DNA of 6,385 nucleotides from an uncultured Planctomycetales bacterium (GTDB lineage: Bacteria > Planctomycetota > Planctomycetia > Pirellulales > Thermoguttaceae), in contig CALARR010000298.1 in NCBI GenBank assembly GCA_937889015.1, positions 1 to 6,385 on the forward strand, given 5' to 3'. The notes beneath the pieces were generated by a model. The model was given only the letters and a program-made list of their open reading frames with translations, had not been told where the DNA came from and did no database searches. Numbering within the stretch: position 1 is the first letter of the stretch; each line of letters begins with the position of its first letter. Shown one piece after another: positions 5,556 through 6,385 of this stretch. The position numbers were made by a program, and so were the translations under genes.

Positions 5556-6241
5556 AACGCAACTTTGTTGTGGCGATGACGGGGGCGAGCGGCTGCGTGT
5601 ACGCCTTGCGATTGATCGACGTTTTGACCTCTGCCGGCTGCGACGTGCACCTGACGATCAGCTCGGCTTGCGTGCCGGTGATGCGACAGGAACTCAATCT
5701 GAGCGTGGACTTAGTCGGCTTCCAGCCTTCCATGCTGATGCTGGGCGATCCGGGTTCGGACATCAAGTTGCAGCAAGTCCGGAGCCTGGCTGGGATCTCC
5801 AGCGAAGAAAGCAGCGTGCTCTCCGTAGGCGTCGGGGAAATGGGAGTCGTGTACTATCACCATTTCCAGGACCTCAATGCACCGATCGCCAGCGGTTCGT
5901 TTCTGACGGAGGGGATGGTTGTTTGTCCGTGTTCGATGGGAACTCTCAGCGCCGTGGTGCACGGGGCGTCGACGAATCTGATCCACCGGGCAGCCGAGGT
6001 GCATCTGAAGGAGCGCCGTCGGCTGATCCTCGTGCCTCGCGAAACGCCTCTTTCGGTGATTCAACTGGAGAACATGACCCGTGCCGCACAGGCTGGGGTC
6101 ACGATTCTGCCGGCAATGCCTGGGTTCTATCACGGAGTCAAGGGTATCCAGGATCTGGTGGATTTCGTCGTGGCCAGGATTAGCGACCATCTCCAGGTGC
6201 AGCACAGCCTCATCCGCCGCTGGAGCGGTAGCGATGGGTAG
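5552..6241 (+). CDS. ubiX: UbiX-family flavin prenyltransferase (MqnM-like)
   Basis: UbiX joins a dimethylallyl group to reduced FMN, producing the prenyl-FMN cofactor of UbiD enzymes. The protein has 229 residues against the usual 190-210. Visible motifs are MTGASG (9-14, FMN-binding loop), ASGSF (113-117), CPCSMGTLSAVVHG (125-138), NLIHRAAEVHLKERR (142-156), VPRETPLS (161-168) and MPGFYHG (189-195). Residues matching the catalytic set I recall from the Pseudomonas enzyme all appear present: Ser13, Glu47, Arg146, Lys153, Arg163, Glu164 and Tyr193. The extra length, about 26 residues, falls between Glu47 and Arg146, most of it around 55-105. The ATG at 5552 overlaps the ubiE stop by four bases, and AGGTG lies four bases upstream. 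The gene also overlaps the next one by eight bases. It is likely to supply cofactor to the UbiD homologue two genes upstream, although that partner's cofactor site is altered. Confidence 0.94.
   Translation: MKRNFVVAMTGASGCVYALRLIDVLTSAGCDVHLTISSACVPVMRQELNLSVDLVGFQPSMLMLGDPGSDIKLQQVRSLAGISSEESSVLSVGVGEMGVVYYHHFQDLNAPIASGSFLTEGMVVCPCSMGTLSAVVHGASTNLIHRAAEVHLKERRRLILVPRETPLSVIQLENMTRAAQAGVTILPAMPGFYHGVKGIQDLVDFVVARISDHLQVQHSLIRRWSGSDG
6222..6225 (+). promoter_or_regulatory. Ribosome binding site of the ubiA-type gene
   Basis: GGAG lies eight bases before the ATG at 6234, inside the 3' end of ubiX. It favours this start over the in-frame ATGs at 6312 and 6333, which have no purine-rich sequence before them. 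Confidence 0.5.
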
Positions 6242-6385
6242 CGAGCGGTACGAATCGAGCATCTCATCTGCCATACGCCAGATCTTCAAACCGACAGCCG
6301 CTTTGATCCGCATGCTTCGTTCCTTTCTGGAGATGATCCGTTTCAGCCATACGCTATTTGCGCTGCCGTTTGCGCTGCTGGCGGC
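6234..6385 (+). CDS. UbiA-family polyprenyltransferase, N-terminal part (MqnP-like by context; runs off right edge)
   Basis: Fifty codons are visible before the window ends. Residues 1-27 are a polar, weakly conserved lead. From residue 28 the sequence LRSFLEMIRFSHTLFALPFA and the following LLA match the start of membrane-bound aromatic prenyltransferases, where the IRFSHTLFALPFALLA block begins the first transmembrane helix. The enzyme would attach a polyprenyl chain to an aromatic acid in the cytoplasmic membrane. Given the UbiD-, UbiX- and UbiE-type neighbours, 1,4-dihydroxy-6-naphthoate is a likely acceptor (MqnP), with 4-hydroxybenzoate as the alternative. The Asp-rich NDxxD motifs that would confirm it lie beyond the edge. 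The start at 6234 overlaps the last eight bases of ubiX and has GGAG eight bases upstream; if translation began at 6312 the protein would lose 26 residues. The substrate cannot be read from this fragment. Confidence 0.82.
   Translation, partial: MGSERYESSISSAIRQIFKPTAALIRMLRSFLEMIRFSHTLFALPFALLA

Noticed and set aside
5711..6313. Minus-strand open frame of 200 codons across ubiX and the ubiA-type start
   Set aside because: It is antisense to conserved UbiX motifs and to the prenyltransferase N-terminus, and its product shows no domain.

Overview
The window looks like a piece of a planctomycete chromosome, GC-rich and gene-dense. Three things suggest this, all from recalled family resemblance rather than a search: the form of the UbiX and UbiA homologues, an alpha2-type glycyl-tRNA synthetase sitting behind a ComB homologue, and a proline/tyrosine-rich exported protein that enters a TPR-like stretch. 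The lineage call is an inference. I see no tRNA, rRNA, CRISPR array, insertion sequence or phage gene.

Layout. The left half is read from the minus strand, in transcription order comB (3186-2416), glyS (2296-689), then the 5' part of a proline-rich secreted protein (573 to beyond position 1). That last gene has no stop codon inside the window, so it is easily missed; an exact AGGAGG ribosome binding site and 191 uninterrupted codons support it. The right half is read from the plus strand after a 147-base divergent intergenic region: a UbiD-family decarboxylase homologue (3334-4809), a UbiE/MenG methyltransferase (4848-5555), a UbiX flavin prenyltransferase (5552-6241) and the first 50 codons of a UbiA-family prenyltransferase (6234 to the right edge). 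The ubiE-ubiX and ubiX-ubiA junctions overlap, so the last three genes are probably translationally coupled.

How the genes work together. The right-hand operon encodes the late part of quinone assembly: attachment of the polyprenyl tail to an aromatic acid (UbiA/MqnP type), decarboxylation (UbiD/MqnL type) with prenylated FMN made by UbiX/MqnM, and C-methylation by UbiE/MenG. Aromatic prenyltransferase plus decarboxylase plus UbiX fits the tail end of the futalosine menaquinone pathway, whose intermediate is 1,4-dihydroxy-6-naphthoate. The same enzyme set would also serve ubiquinone, and no early-pathway gene is in view to decide.

Most notable observation. The UbiX homologue keeps every catalytic residue I can place. 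The UbiD homologue beside it has replaced several residues that normally bind prenyl-FMN and its metal or catalyse decarboxylation (Gln168, Asp173 and Pro231 where canonical members have Asn, Arg and Glu) and has rewritten the usual EGPFGE-TGYY signature. It may be a divergent enzyme class, a subunit of a hetero-oligomer, or a protein with another role. Other points of interest are a dense run of G-tracts under the proline-rich coding region and a -10-like TACAAT box inside inverted repeats upstream of two genes.
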